A stretch of 9,638 bases of DNA from an uncultured Actinomycetes bacterium (GTDB lineage Bacteria > Actinomycetota > Thermoleophilia > Solirubrobacterales > Solirubrobacteraceae). The stretch lies in contig CALAQT010000360.1 of NCBI GenBank assembly GCA_937888775.1, positions 1 to 9,638 of the forward strand, written 5' to 3'. The notes under the pieces are model-generated. The model was not told the DNA's origin, made no database searches, and saw nothing but the letters and a program-made list of their open reading frames with translations. The translations under genes were made by a program, and so were the position numbers. This document shows positions 1 to 5,918 of this stretch, piece by piece; position 1 is the stretch's first letter, and every line of letters starts with the position of its first letter.

Positions 1-1076
1 AGGCGTTGGAGCGCTGGGCGTACACGAGAGTGGCTCGAGAAGCCGTAGCGTGTTGCAGCAGGACGGCTGGTCACGTTGTCGCCGCCGCGGTCGGCAAGCA
101 GTTGAAGTGCGCGGACCTCGTTGACCTCACCCTCGTCGCCGCTCATCAGGACGTTGAGGACGGATGCGAACTCGGATCGTTCGATCGTCCGCACGAGGCG
201 GTCATGCGCGTGGATCACCGTCTCGAGCGTCACCCGCTCTCTCGCCGGCGTGTTGACCCAGCATTCCCAAGCGAGCTGTTGCGTGCTGCGCGGGTGCGTG
301 TGTGTGGCGTTGAGGAGGTAGTTGAGCGCGTCGTCGTCGGCCGGCTTGCCGGTCGCTTCGAACTGGAAGTCCAAGTACTCGAGGAAATCGACGCGGCTGA
401 TCGCCGGTAGTTGCATCTCCGCCGCCTCGCCGAAGATTGGCTGCTGGGAGTTCTCGAGCATCATCTGCAGCGCGCTGCGGATAGATCCGGTGAACAGCAG
501 CGAAACGTGGTTGGCGCCCGAGCTCATGAGGGCCGACCGGATGACCGACAGCGGGTCGCCAGGGCAGTGGCGCAGCCGCTGAAACTCGTCGAAAACGACG
601 ACGAGGTGGTCCGACAAAGTGCGCAGGGCAATCAGCTGCGCGTGGAGCGTCTCCGCGTCTTGCGCTGGACTGACCGCAGGGCTTTTTATGGATCCCTTGA
701 TGATTTTGATGTCGAAGCCGATCTCCTTCTCTAGCGCGTCGATCTGACGTTGGGCTGCCCGCCGAACGCGCTTCACGGGATGGCTAGTCATCGCGTCATG
801 CACGCACCCGATGAACCCTGGGATGCTGACGACCCGTTGCAGGTTGATCTTGACGACGTCGAACGACGGAGCGTCGTCCCCGTGCGTCTTGGCGAGCTCG
901 GGGGCCAACTGGTTGGTGAAGGTGGTCTTCCCCGTGTCACGCGGTCCGAACAGCGCCACGTTGGTCTGGCCCTTGAGCGTGAGAGCGACCTGATTAGCGA
1001 ACGCCTCCATCCCGATGATCTTCGACGGGTCATCGAGCGGGCGGTCCCAGATGAAAGGGTTTATCGCGGAGGTCAC
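1..1076 (-). CDS. AAA / archaeal-type P-loop ATPase, C-terminus cut by window edge
   Basis: The frame is open from the start codon to base 1, giving 358 visible residues; the end of the gene lies outside the window. It resembles the ATPase_2 / Orc-like family of STAND-related NTPases. Walker A is GPRDTGKTT (about residues 44-52), preceded by the NPF motif near the N-terminus that this family often carries. Walker B is LVVVFDEF (158-165), and a sensor-like strand reads SLLFTGSIRSA (192-202). After a helical region, residues about 305-358 (RALQLLADRGG, then a turn and GFSSHSRV) look like the start of a winged helix-turn-helix. Such proteins couple ATP binding to DNA or partner binding; the target here is unknown. 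I chose GTG at 1076 because AGGAG lies just before it (only 2 bases away, short) and NPF then falls at residues 6-8. An in-frame ATG at 1094 has no ribosome site and overlaps a promoter-like element. It sits 122 bases downstream of the primase-helicase stop and may have its own promoter. Confidence 0.85.
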   Translation of the reverse strand, partial: MTSAINPFIWDRPLDDPSKIIGMEAFANQVALTLKGQTNVALFGPRDTGKTTFTNQLAPELAKTHGDDAPSFDVVKINLQRVVSIPGFIGCVHDAMTSHPVKRVRRAAQRQIDALEKEIGFDIKIIKGSIKSPAVSPAQDAETLHAQLIALRTLSDHLVVVFDEFQRLRHCPGDPLSVIRSALMSSGANHVSLLFTGSIRSALQMMLENSQQPIFGEAAEMQLPAISRVDFLEYLDFQFEATGKPADDDALNYLLNATHTHPRSTQQLAWECWVNTPARERVTLETVIHAHDRLVRTIERSEFASVLNVLMSGDEGEVNEVRALQLLADRGGDNVTSRPAATRYGFSSHSRVRPALQR

Positions 1077-1084
1077 GGCTCCTG

Positions 1085-1105
1085 ATTGTACCATCTATCC
1101 GGTAC
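1085..1105 (-). promoter_or_regulatory. Candidate extended -10 with overlapping inverted repeat
   Basis: On the minus strand TGGTACAAT matches an extended -10 (TGn followed by TACAAT, five of six consensus bases; hexamer at 1090-1085). A convincing -35 is absent. The predicted start of transcription falls only a base or two before the GTG at 1076, so the message could be nearly leaderless. A perfect inverted repeat, GTACC-N8-GGTAC (1088-1105), overlaps the -10, as an operator would, and a further GTACC (minus strand) lies at 1125-1129. Promoter and operator are inferences from pattern only. Confidence 0.35.
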
Positions 1106-1153
1106 TAATCTGGACCTGGTAAGTGGTACGGCGCCTCCGTGTTCGAAAACGTT

Positions 1154-1175
1154 CAGCCATCGCAAAGCCAGGCTG
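1154..1175 (-). terminator. Weak hairpin after the primase-helicase gene
   Basis: CAGCC and GGCTG can pair around a 12-base loop, about 24 bases after the primase-helicase stop. A short run of four T follows in AACGTTTTC. The stem is only 5 bp and the T tract is short, so this is at best a weak intrinsic terminator. Confidence 0.2.
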
Positions 1176-1198
1176 CACGCGTCGGGGCTATTGAGCGC

Positions 1199-3589
1199 TC
1201 AGTCGGATTCGCTGCTCGTGTATCCCATCTTCTTGTACGCCCTCAGGCGTTTGGCGTACATGCGCCTCAGCACGGGAACGGCGTCGTCGACGTAGTCGTA
1301 GACGATGGCATCGCGCTTGGCTGGATGGGCGCGGTGAAGCCGGCCTGCGTACTGAACCACGGTCCCCTTCCATGCGATCGGCATAGTCAGCAGGAGCGTG
1401 TCCAGACGCGGGTCGTCGAAGCCCTCGCCGATGTAGCGGCCGGTTGCGAGTACGAGGCGTGGCTCGTCGCACGGGAGATCGGACAGATGTTGCAGCGCGG
1501 CGCGTCTCGCCTTCTGCTGAACGCCACCGTGGAGCACGACGAGGTTTGGCACATCGCGGTCGAGCTGGCTGGCGAGTCGGTCGAGGTGCTCTCGACGCTC
1601 GGTGAGGATCATTGGCGCACAGCCCTCGCGGAGTAGCCGGCGGGCATCGGACACGACGAGCTCGAGTCGGTCGCAGTCTGCGGCGAGTGCTGAGTAGATC
1701 TCCTGGATCGAGGAGTCCCGTGGGAGGACGTCGGGATTGAAGCCCGTATCCCGTCTCACGACGCGCAAGTCGAGCGCGTGCTGTTGGTGAGTTGTCGCCG
1801 CGTCGACGACATGACGGATCGGACCGCATTGCATGCCGATGATGGGCTGATGGCCGTCTCGACGATACGGTGTGGCCGTGAGGCCCGTGATGTAGCGGGC
1901 CGGGATTGCGGCTAGCACGCGCTCGATCGAAACGGCGGGGACGTGGTGGCATTCATCGATGACGACGTGTCCGTAGCTGCGGACGACGTCGTCAACTTCG
2001 CCGCGAGCGAGCGTCTGCACCATGGCGACGTCGATCTCCCCAGTTGCTCGTCGTCGTCCGCCGCCGATCCTCCCGATCGCCTTCGACGGAATGCCGAGGA
2101 ACTCGGAGAGCCGCTCCACCCACTGCTCGACGAGCGGCTTGCGATGTACGAGCACGAGCGTGGAACGCCCTCGGGAGGCGATCAAGCTGGTGGCAAGGAC
2201 CGTTTTGCCCCATCCGGGCGGAGCGCACAGCACACCCGTCTCATAGGCAGCCATTGCATCGGCAGCCTGAAGTTGACTCGCGTTCAGGTTCCCGTCGAAC
2301 TCAATCGCGAGCGGTTCTCCGGCGATTCGTTGGTCGTCCAGCTCGATCGCGATATCGAGCTCCGCGAGCAGCGTGCGCAGATCGTCCAGGCAGCCGCGTG
2401 GAAGTGCGAGATGGCGACCCAGCTCCTCGAAGCAACCAATCACGCGCGGAGTTCGTGCAACTGACATGCGCATGGCCTGTAGCTCCATGAACATCGGATT
2501 CGGGAACGTCGCCAGGCGTCGTGTCGCGTCCACCAGGGCCGGAGGGAGCCCCGTCCGATCGATATACAACCGCTCTGCGAGAGTCACGTCCACCTTGTCA
2601 GGCACCACGGTTCCGCGCAGCCGCTCAGCGAGCGTCCGAGAGGGGCGCCACGGCAGCTCGGGACGCTCGGTCGCCGTGCGGACCGCGAGTACGCGGTCCG
2701 CGGTTGAATCAGCGATCAGTTCGGCGAGGCGATCCGGAGCGATCTTCGGGACCGAGGCGAGGAACGACCATTGGTCTCCGTGTGGTTCGAGCTCCTCATC
2801 CAAGAACTCGGTGTTGCGGAGCTTTCTAGCCTCCCGTTGCAACGGCAGCGCAATGAGGTTGCCAAAGCCGCCGTTGGGGAGCACGTCCTGACTCGGGAAA
2901 AGCCGGTCGTAGGACGCGACGCCGAGCGCCGCGCCACGCGCCATCGTCTCCGTGAGGATGTAGAACCCGAGCCGGCGAGCATCGGCGGCCGCGACAGATT
3001 GGGTGAAGAACAACCACACGTGCGCACCGTTTCCGGAGCGCGAACGCTCGATTGTCGGCTCGAGGTCCAGCGAGCGGCACGTTTCCCTGACTGCTCGCGC
3101 GTCGGCGCCCCACGATGAGCCGTCGAGATCGATCGCAAGCAGCCGGCATGTGTCATCCCGAAGCAGTGGGTAGATGCCCACAACTACGCGGCCTTGAAGA
3201 TGAGCTAGCAGCTCGCGATCACCGAGCGAGGCGAACGCCTGGTTCGTGCAGCTGCCGCAGCGGACCTTCGGCTTGTGGCAGACGCCCGGTTTCCACTCGT
3301 TGCCGCAGCGAGGCGAGTAGCCACTGCGTCCCTTGGCGCGGTTCTCCCAGCGCACCGCGAACACGTCTTGTCGCCCGCGGAATAGGTTGTGGAAGAGCTC
3401 GACTTTGGAGGCCGCGGAGAGCACGGTCCCGCCGGCGGCTTGCCTGTCACGGTGGCCCGAGGCACGGAGCCGGTTCAGGTCCGCGAGCTCCTGGGTGACG
3501 ACTTCGCGTCGATTGTCGAGTTCCGCCAGTCGCGCCTGCGCGCCAGCGATCTCGGCGTCTACGTCCCTCAGCACCACGCCATTCTGCAA
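1199..3589 (-). CDS. TOTE-type AEP primase domain fused to superfamily 2 helicase
   Basis: This is a complete 796-residue protein. Residues about 8-45 are charged, Leu/Ala-rich and probably coiled coil. Residues about 65-290 match the archaeo-eukaryotic primase-like domain named for TOTE conflict systems: FRGRQDVFAVRWEN (70-83), a four-Cys cluster (C95, C104, C111, C114) likely to bind zinc, the metal-binding DLD at D154/D156, ERSRSGNGAHVWLFF (181-195) and the FGNLIALPLQ strand (242-251). A linker leads to an SF2 helicase: Walker A APPGWGKT (456-463), motif II DECH (545-548), motif III TATP (571-574) and motif VI QYAGRLHR (746-753). I see no nuclease domain, although relatives are often fused to or encoded beside one. 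It probably acts on nucleic acid in a conflict or defence setting. The start is TTG, with GAGG four bases upstream; GTG codons at residues 5 and 6 are alternatives, and no ATG lies upstream before the in-frame stop at 3649-3647. The stop codon lies within the palindrome TGAGCGCTCA (1192-1201). Confidence 0.93.
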   Translation of the reverse strand: MQNGVVLRDVDAEIAGAQARLAELDNRREVVTQELADLNRLRASGHRDRQAAGGTVLSAASKVELFHNLFRGRQDVFAVRWENRAKGRSGYSPRCGNEWKPGVCHKPKVRCGSCTNQAFASLGDRELLAHLQGRVVVGIYPLLRDDTCRLLAIDLDGSSWGADARAVRETCRSLDLEPTIERSRSGNGAHVWLFFTQSVAAADARRLGFYILTETMARGAALGVASYDRLFPSQDVLPNGGFGNLIALPLQREARKLRNTEFLDEELEPHGDQWSFLASVPKIAPDRLAELIADSTADRVLAVRTATERPELPWRPSRTLAERLRGTVVPDKVDVTLAERLYIDRTGLPPALVDATRRLATFPNPMFMELQAMRMSVARTPRVIGCFEELGRHLALPRGCLDDLRTLLAELDIAIELDDQRIAGEPLAIEFDGNLNASQLQAADAMAAYETGVLCAPPGWGKTVLATSLIASRGRSTLVLVHRKPLVEQWVERLSEFLGIPSKAIGRIGGGRRRATGEIDVAMVQTLARGEVDDVVRSYGHVVIDECHHVPAVSIERVLAAIPARYITGLTATPYRRDGHQPIIGMQCGPIRHVVDAATTHQQHALDLRVVRRDTGFNPDVLPRDSSIQEIYSALAADCDRLELVVSDARRLLREGCAPMILTERREHLDRLASQLDRDVPNLVVLHGGVQQKARRAALQHLSDLPCDEPRLVLATGRYIGEGFDDPRLDTLLLTMPIAWKGTVVQYAGRLHRAHPAKRDAIVYDYVDDAVPVLRRMYAKRLRAYKKMGYTSSESD

Positions 3590-3658
3590 CCTGCCTCGGT
3601 CTGAACGGCCGTCGCGCCAACGAGCGCTGCAGAGCTCCTTCGGGGATCACTGACCTCG

Positions 3659-3673
3659 GTGACGCTGGGTCAC
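3659..3673. promoter_or_regulatory. Inverted repeat upstream of the primase-helicase gene
   Basis: A perfect GTGAC-N5-GTCAC inverted repeat lies about 70-85 bases before the TTG start of the primase-helicase gene, in the 130-base gap after the nucleotidyltransferase. A partial copy (TCACTGACC) sits beside it at 3647-3655. Position and symmetry suit an operator, but short repeats like this occur by chance in GC-rich DNA. I found no good -35/-10 pair in the gap. Confidence 0.2.
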
Positions 3674-3691
3674 TCGCGCCGAGCCCGCGAG
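3673..3691 (-). terminator. GC hairpin after the nucleotidyltransferase
   Basis: CTCGCG and CGCGAG form a perfect 6-bp stem around a 7-base loop, about 30 bases downstream of the nucleotidyltransferase stop. No T tract follows, so it may only be a structure that slows or protects the transcript end. It overlaps the edge of the neighbouring inverted repeat by one base. Confidence 0.25.
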
Positions 3692-3719
3692 CCAGGGACC
3701 TAGACCGTCAGAAGACGAT

Positions 3720-4136
3720 TTACTCGCGGACCCAACGGCGAAGCTCGGGGTCGTCGAAGAGCAGAGACAGGAGCCCTGATTCGAATTCCCTGCCGAGCTC
3801 AGCGACGCGGGTGAAGACCGGAGAGTCGGAAGCGTCGTCGACGCCGAAGTCCTTGAGATGTCTGCGCCGATCACCGTCGTCGAGGATCGCGAGGAACTCG
3901 TCGTAGGCGCCGAGCGTCCGGACGCCGGGATCGAGCGCTCCATGATCGGCGAACGCATCAGCGATCCGATCGAGAGGAGGCACCGACACGCGCTCGTCGA
4001 GATAGTCGAGCATCGCACCGATCGGATGGCGGTAGCACTCGAGGACCGGGAGGAGTCCGCCAGCGAACAGTGCCTTGCGAGACAGCCGTAACTTTGCATT
4101 TCGCAGACCCCAGCCCTCGCCCTTACGAGCCCTCAT
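3720..4136 (-). CDS. C-terminal part of frameshifted nucleotidyltransferase
   Basis: The 138-residue frame opens with ATG, overlapping the stop of the upstream frame as ATGA. It carries no catalytic motif of its own. Its first residues, especially GWGLRNAKLRLSRKALFAGGLL (residues 8-29; the last 22 are the key stretch), match what I recall as the helical segment directly after RYWRT in this nucleotidyltransferase family. Reading this frame upstream of its ATG gives VDFESK, which continues the family pattern. It is therefore best seen as the distal part of a roughly 325-residue protein cut in two by a one-base change, not as an independent gene. If translated on its own from the ATG it would be a helical protein of unknown function. 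The upstream bases offer only a poor ribosome site (GAGAGCAAG). Confidence 0.7.
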   Translation of the reverse strand: MRARKGEGWGLRNAKLRLSRKALFAGGLLPVLECYRHPIGAMLDYLDERVSVPPLDRIADAFADHGALDPGVRTLGAYDEFLAILDDGDRRRHLKDFGVDDASDSPVFTRVAELGREFESGLLSLLFDDPELRRWVRE

Positions 4137-4699
4137 CTTGCTCTCGAAATCGACCGGATCGTGCGCCAGTAGCGGATCACGTCGTTGAGCAGAAATCGAG
4201 GGGGCCGGTACTGCTTGACGTTCGCGTCGAGATATCCGGCCAGCAGCGCTCGCCGTGATCGGACGGACGTCTCATCCCCGCATACCGGTACCGACTCGAG
4301 CACCAGAAGCATCCGCCGCGTGAGGTTGGCGTTGCTGTCCTCGTCTCGGCCGATCTTCTCGCGCAGATCGTCGAGCCAGACCTGCGTGTTGAAGATGTCC
4401 TCTTCGCCGGGCGGGCGGCCGCCAAGAGCCTCCGCAACCTGGTCGGCCCTCGGCTGCGCCTCGATGCGCTCCGAACTCTCGAACAAGACCATGAAGTCGT
4501 CGTCGCTCTCGCTGGTGACCTCGCGGCGACCCCACGAGCCCATCAGCACGACAGTCGCGTCAGCGTCGACGTCGAGCGACGTGAGCCGCTCTCGGCGCCC
4601 GACGAGCCTCCGGTCAGTCTCGTTCCGGGCGGCCGCTATGTGGGCAAAACGAATCCCGGTCGCGGCTTCCAGACGAGCGACGCCGTGCGCCGCATTCAC
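4133..4699 (-). CDS. MNT-superfamily nucleotidyltransferase, N-terminal part (frame broken)
   Basis: This 188-residue frame contains the active site of a DNA polymerase beta-like (MNT/DUF294-like) nucleotidyltransferase. GSWGRRE (54-60) is the GS motif on the first strand, and SESDDDF (63-69) supplies the metal-binding carboxylates. The later segment RPPRFLLNDVIRYWRT (165-180) is typical of this family. Such enzymes transfer NMP groups to proteins, RNA or small molecules; the substrate here is unknown. The family reading stops making sense after RYWRTIR, where the frame runs into ISRAR and a stop. The expected continuation (VDFESK, then KGEGWGLRN) is in the next frame. The start is GTG, overlapping the stop of the isomerase gene as GTGA, so the two are translationally coupled. 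A fresh inactivating mutation or a sequencing/assembly error would both explain the break; the catalytic half remains intact. Confidence 0.85.
   Translation of the reverse strand: MNAAHGVARLEAATGIRFAHIAAARNETDRRLVGRRERLTSLDVDADATVVLMGSWGRREVTSESDDDFMVLFESSERIEAQPRADQVAEALGGRPPGEEDIFNTQVWLDDLREKIGRDEDSNANLTRRMLLVLESVPVCGDETSVRSRRALLAGYLDANVKQYRPPRFLLNDVIRYWRTIRSISRAR
4152..4156 (-). other. Probable one-base frameshift site in the nucleotidyltransferase
   Basis: On the minus strand the run ATCCGGTCGAT reads ATC CGG TCG ATT in the upstream frame. Adding one G (ATC CGG GTC GAT TTC) gives IRVDFESK, which joins RYWRT to the downstream GWGLRN block without a gap. No slippery heptamer is visible, so programmed frameshifting is unlikely. 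The sequence supports the frame break; loss of a G from a GGG run is inferred. Confidence 0.7.
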
Positions 4700-5469
4700 G
4701 GTCGTCCGGTCGGCGGCGACCCGCCAACCGCCACCACCTTCGTTGCCGTCAACTCGGCAAGCCAGCGTTCTGGTGGCCGTGCCTCAAGGATCCAGGGAAC
4801 ATCGCTGCACCGGCCGAGCACGTCGGCAAATAGAACCTCGTCATCCTCCGTGAGCGGCACGTGGTGCCCACCGCTGAGAGAGCTCAAGTGGACCTGCCGC
4901 AATCGCGAGCGGAATCGGTCGAGCAGCTCGTGACCGGCCGCCATCGTTGGATCGATTGCATGGACATGCGCGACGTCAAGGCAGAAGCCTGCATGCGGCA
5001 GTTCGTCGAAGACGAGCTCCAACTCGTCCGCAACGCGTCCCGTGCTCTTGCGGTCGTCCATGTTCTCCAGGACCAGGCGCGTGCCGAGCTCGCGATATGG
5101 AGCGAGGTCGCGGAGACCGTCCGGATGGGTCACGATCGATCTCACCCAGAGTGGCAGGTCTCCGAGGGCGCGAGCGCTCACGGCGTCGTCCAGCTGGCGA
5201 TTCTTAGTGGGCGCATGGACGCTTACGTAGCGGAATGGGAGCCGCGGCTCGCTAGCGAGATACGCGACTAGGCCGGGAAGCTCTTCCTCGGAAAGCGCGG
5301 AGAGCTCGACTGCATAGGTCGAAACCCCGCATGCCTCACCGACCAGTTGCTCCCACGCATTTCGCGACTCGTCGAAGACCCCCGTAGAGACGCCCATCGG
5401 ATGGTGCGCGAACAGCGCGTTCGCGCCCGTGCGCGCGCTGCTGCTCACGATCGTGCTCACGGAGCCCAC
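4696..5469 (-). CDS. Sugar phosphate isomerase/epimerase-like TIM-barrel protein
   Basis: This is a xylose-isomerase-like (AP endonuclease 2 family) TIM barrel. Numbered from the internal ATG at 5397, the strand ends carry the usual metal and substrate ligands: STGVF (4-8), E31 in VELS, H61 in VSVHAP, E111 in LVLENMD, D141/H144/H146 in CLDVAHVHAID, H170 in VHLSSL and E205 in WILEARPP. The full metal-binding set appears intact, so an active metal-dependent enzyme acting on a sugar phosphate or similar polyol is likely. The substrate cannot be read from sequence. Start choice: GTG at 5469 has GGAG eight bases upstream and adds 24 residues before the barrel; ATG at 5397 begins exactly at the first strand but has no ribosome site. 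A longer frame to 5742 crosses AT-rich DNA and is not protein-like. The stop overlaps the nucleotidyltransferase GTG, so the two form an operon. Confidence 0.82.
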   Translation of the reverse strand: MGSVSTIVSSSARTGANALFAHHPMGVSTGVFDESRNAWEQLVGEACGVSTYAVELSALSEEELPGLVAYLASEPRLPFRYVSVHAPTKNRQLDDAVSARALGDLPLWVRSIVTHPDGLRDLAPYRELGTRLVLENMDDRKSTGRVADELELVFDELPHAGFCLDVAHVHAIDPTMAAGHELLDRFRSRLRQVHLSSLSGGHHVPLTEDDEVLFADVLGRCSDVPWILEARPPERWLAELTATKVVAVGGSPPTGRP

Positions 5470-5631
5470 CGTATCGACTCCGGCCGTCGGACTACACAAC
5501 CGGAACCTCCAGCCAGCCGGTCCGCCTCTGCAGTGCGGTCGAGTCCACGGGAACCCTGGTCGAGCGCATCGTGTTGGCTCGTGTAGCTCGGTAGCTCGGA
5601 CTGCGCATCCGGGTCGATTCCATGCCCAAAC

Positions 5632-5655
5632 CGGGTACCGAAACGGGTACCAAGA
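5632..5655. repeat. 12-bp tandem repeat containing GGTACC
   Basis: Two direct copies of CGGGTACCgaaa / CGGGTACCaaga lie end to end (10 of 12 bases identical). A partial copy (AAAC) precedes them. Each contains the palindrome GGTACC. It lies at the edge of the AT-rich patch. Repeated half-sites of this kind can be regulator or recombinase binding sites, but no function is shown. Confidence 0.45.
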
Positions 5656-5842
5656 TAAGCAAATATAACCTAAGCTACTCTGACGCAGTTTGATAAAAGC
5701 CCTGCAAATCGGCATGTACCAAACCACCCCAAAGCCACTCATAACCCTTTAGGTCAAGAACCCGAATGTCGACGTTCTGGCCCTTGCCGTAGATACTTGC
5801 ACATCGCTTCACAGCCGATCGCGGCAGCGCAGGCGCGCAGAC

Positions 5843-5868
5843 GCTGGGTGCGCCCGCTCGCGCCCAGC
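5843..5868. terminator. Strong GC hairpin downstream of jetD
   Basis: GCTGGG and CCCAGC pair and the stem extends inward to 10 bp around a 6-base loop. As plus-strand RNA it has one U-G wobble; as minus-strand RNA (the jet transcript) it has one C-A mismatch. It begins about 50 bases after the jetD stop. There is no T tract in either direction, so it may end or stabilise the jet transcript without being a classical intrinsic terminator. Confidence 0.35.
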
Positions 5869-5918
5869 ATGCCAACGCATAGCCATCCATCGTCATCCTC
5901 GCGGCATCGGCATTGCGG

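Larger units (their letters stand above)
5470..5918. other. Gene-poor junction between jetD and the isomerase operon
   Basis: I see no convincing gene here. GC content falls to 38% over 5641-5700 and about 45% over 5641-5760, against the GC-rich flanking genes. The stretch holds a hairpin, a tandem repeat and one -10-like TATATT on the minus strand (5667-5662) with no matching -35. A 71-73 codon open frame (minus, 5896 or 5890 to 5675) has GAGG six bases before its second ATG, but it reads through the hairpin and its first half is not protein-like. The composition change suggests an insertion scar or module boundary. Confidence 0.5.

Noticed and set aside
1139..1636. Plus-strand open frame opposite the primase-helicase C-terminus
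   Set aside because: It is antisense to helicase motif VI and the conserved C-terminus, with no ribosome site or family resemblance.
5470..5742. Upstream extension of the isomerase frame to an ATG at 5742
   Set aside because: The extra residues are rich in Trp, Cys, Pro and Arg, unlike the barrel, and cross the AT-rich patch and tandem repeat. GTG 5469 has a better ribosome site.
5675..5896. Small minus-strand frame of 71-73 codons directly after jetD, with GAGG before its ATG
   Set aside because: It runs through the 5843-5868 hairpin and into the AT-rich patch, its first half is an Ala/Cys/Arg-rich translation typical of chance frames, and I recognise no family. It could be a real small gene only if conserved in relatives.
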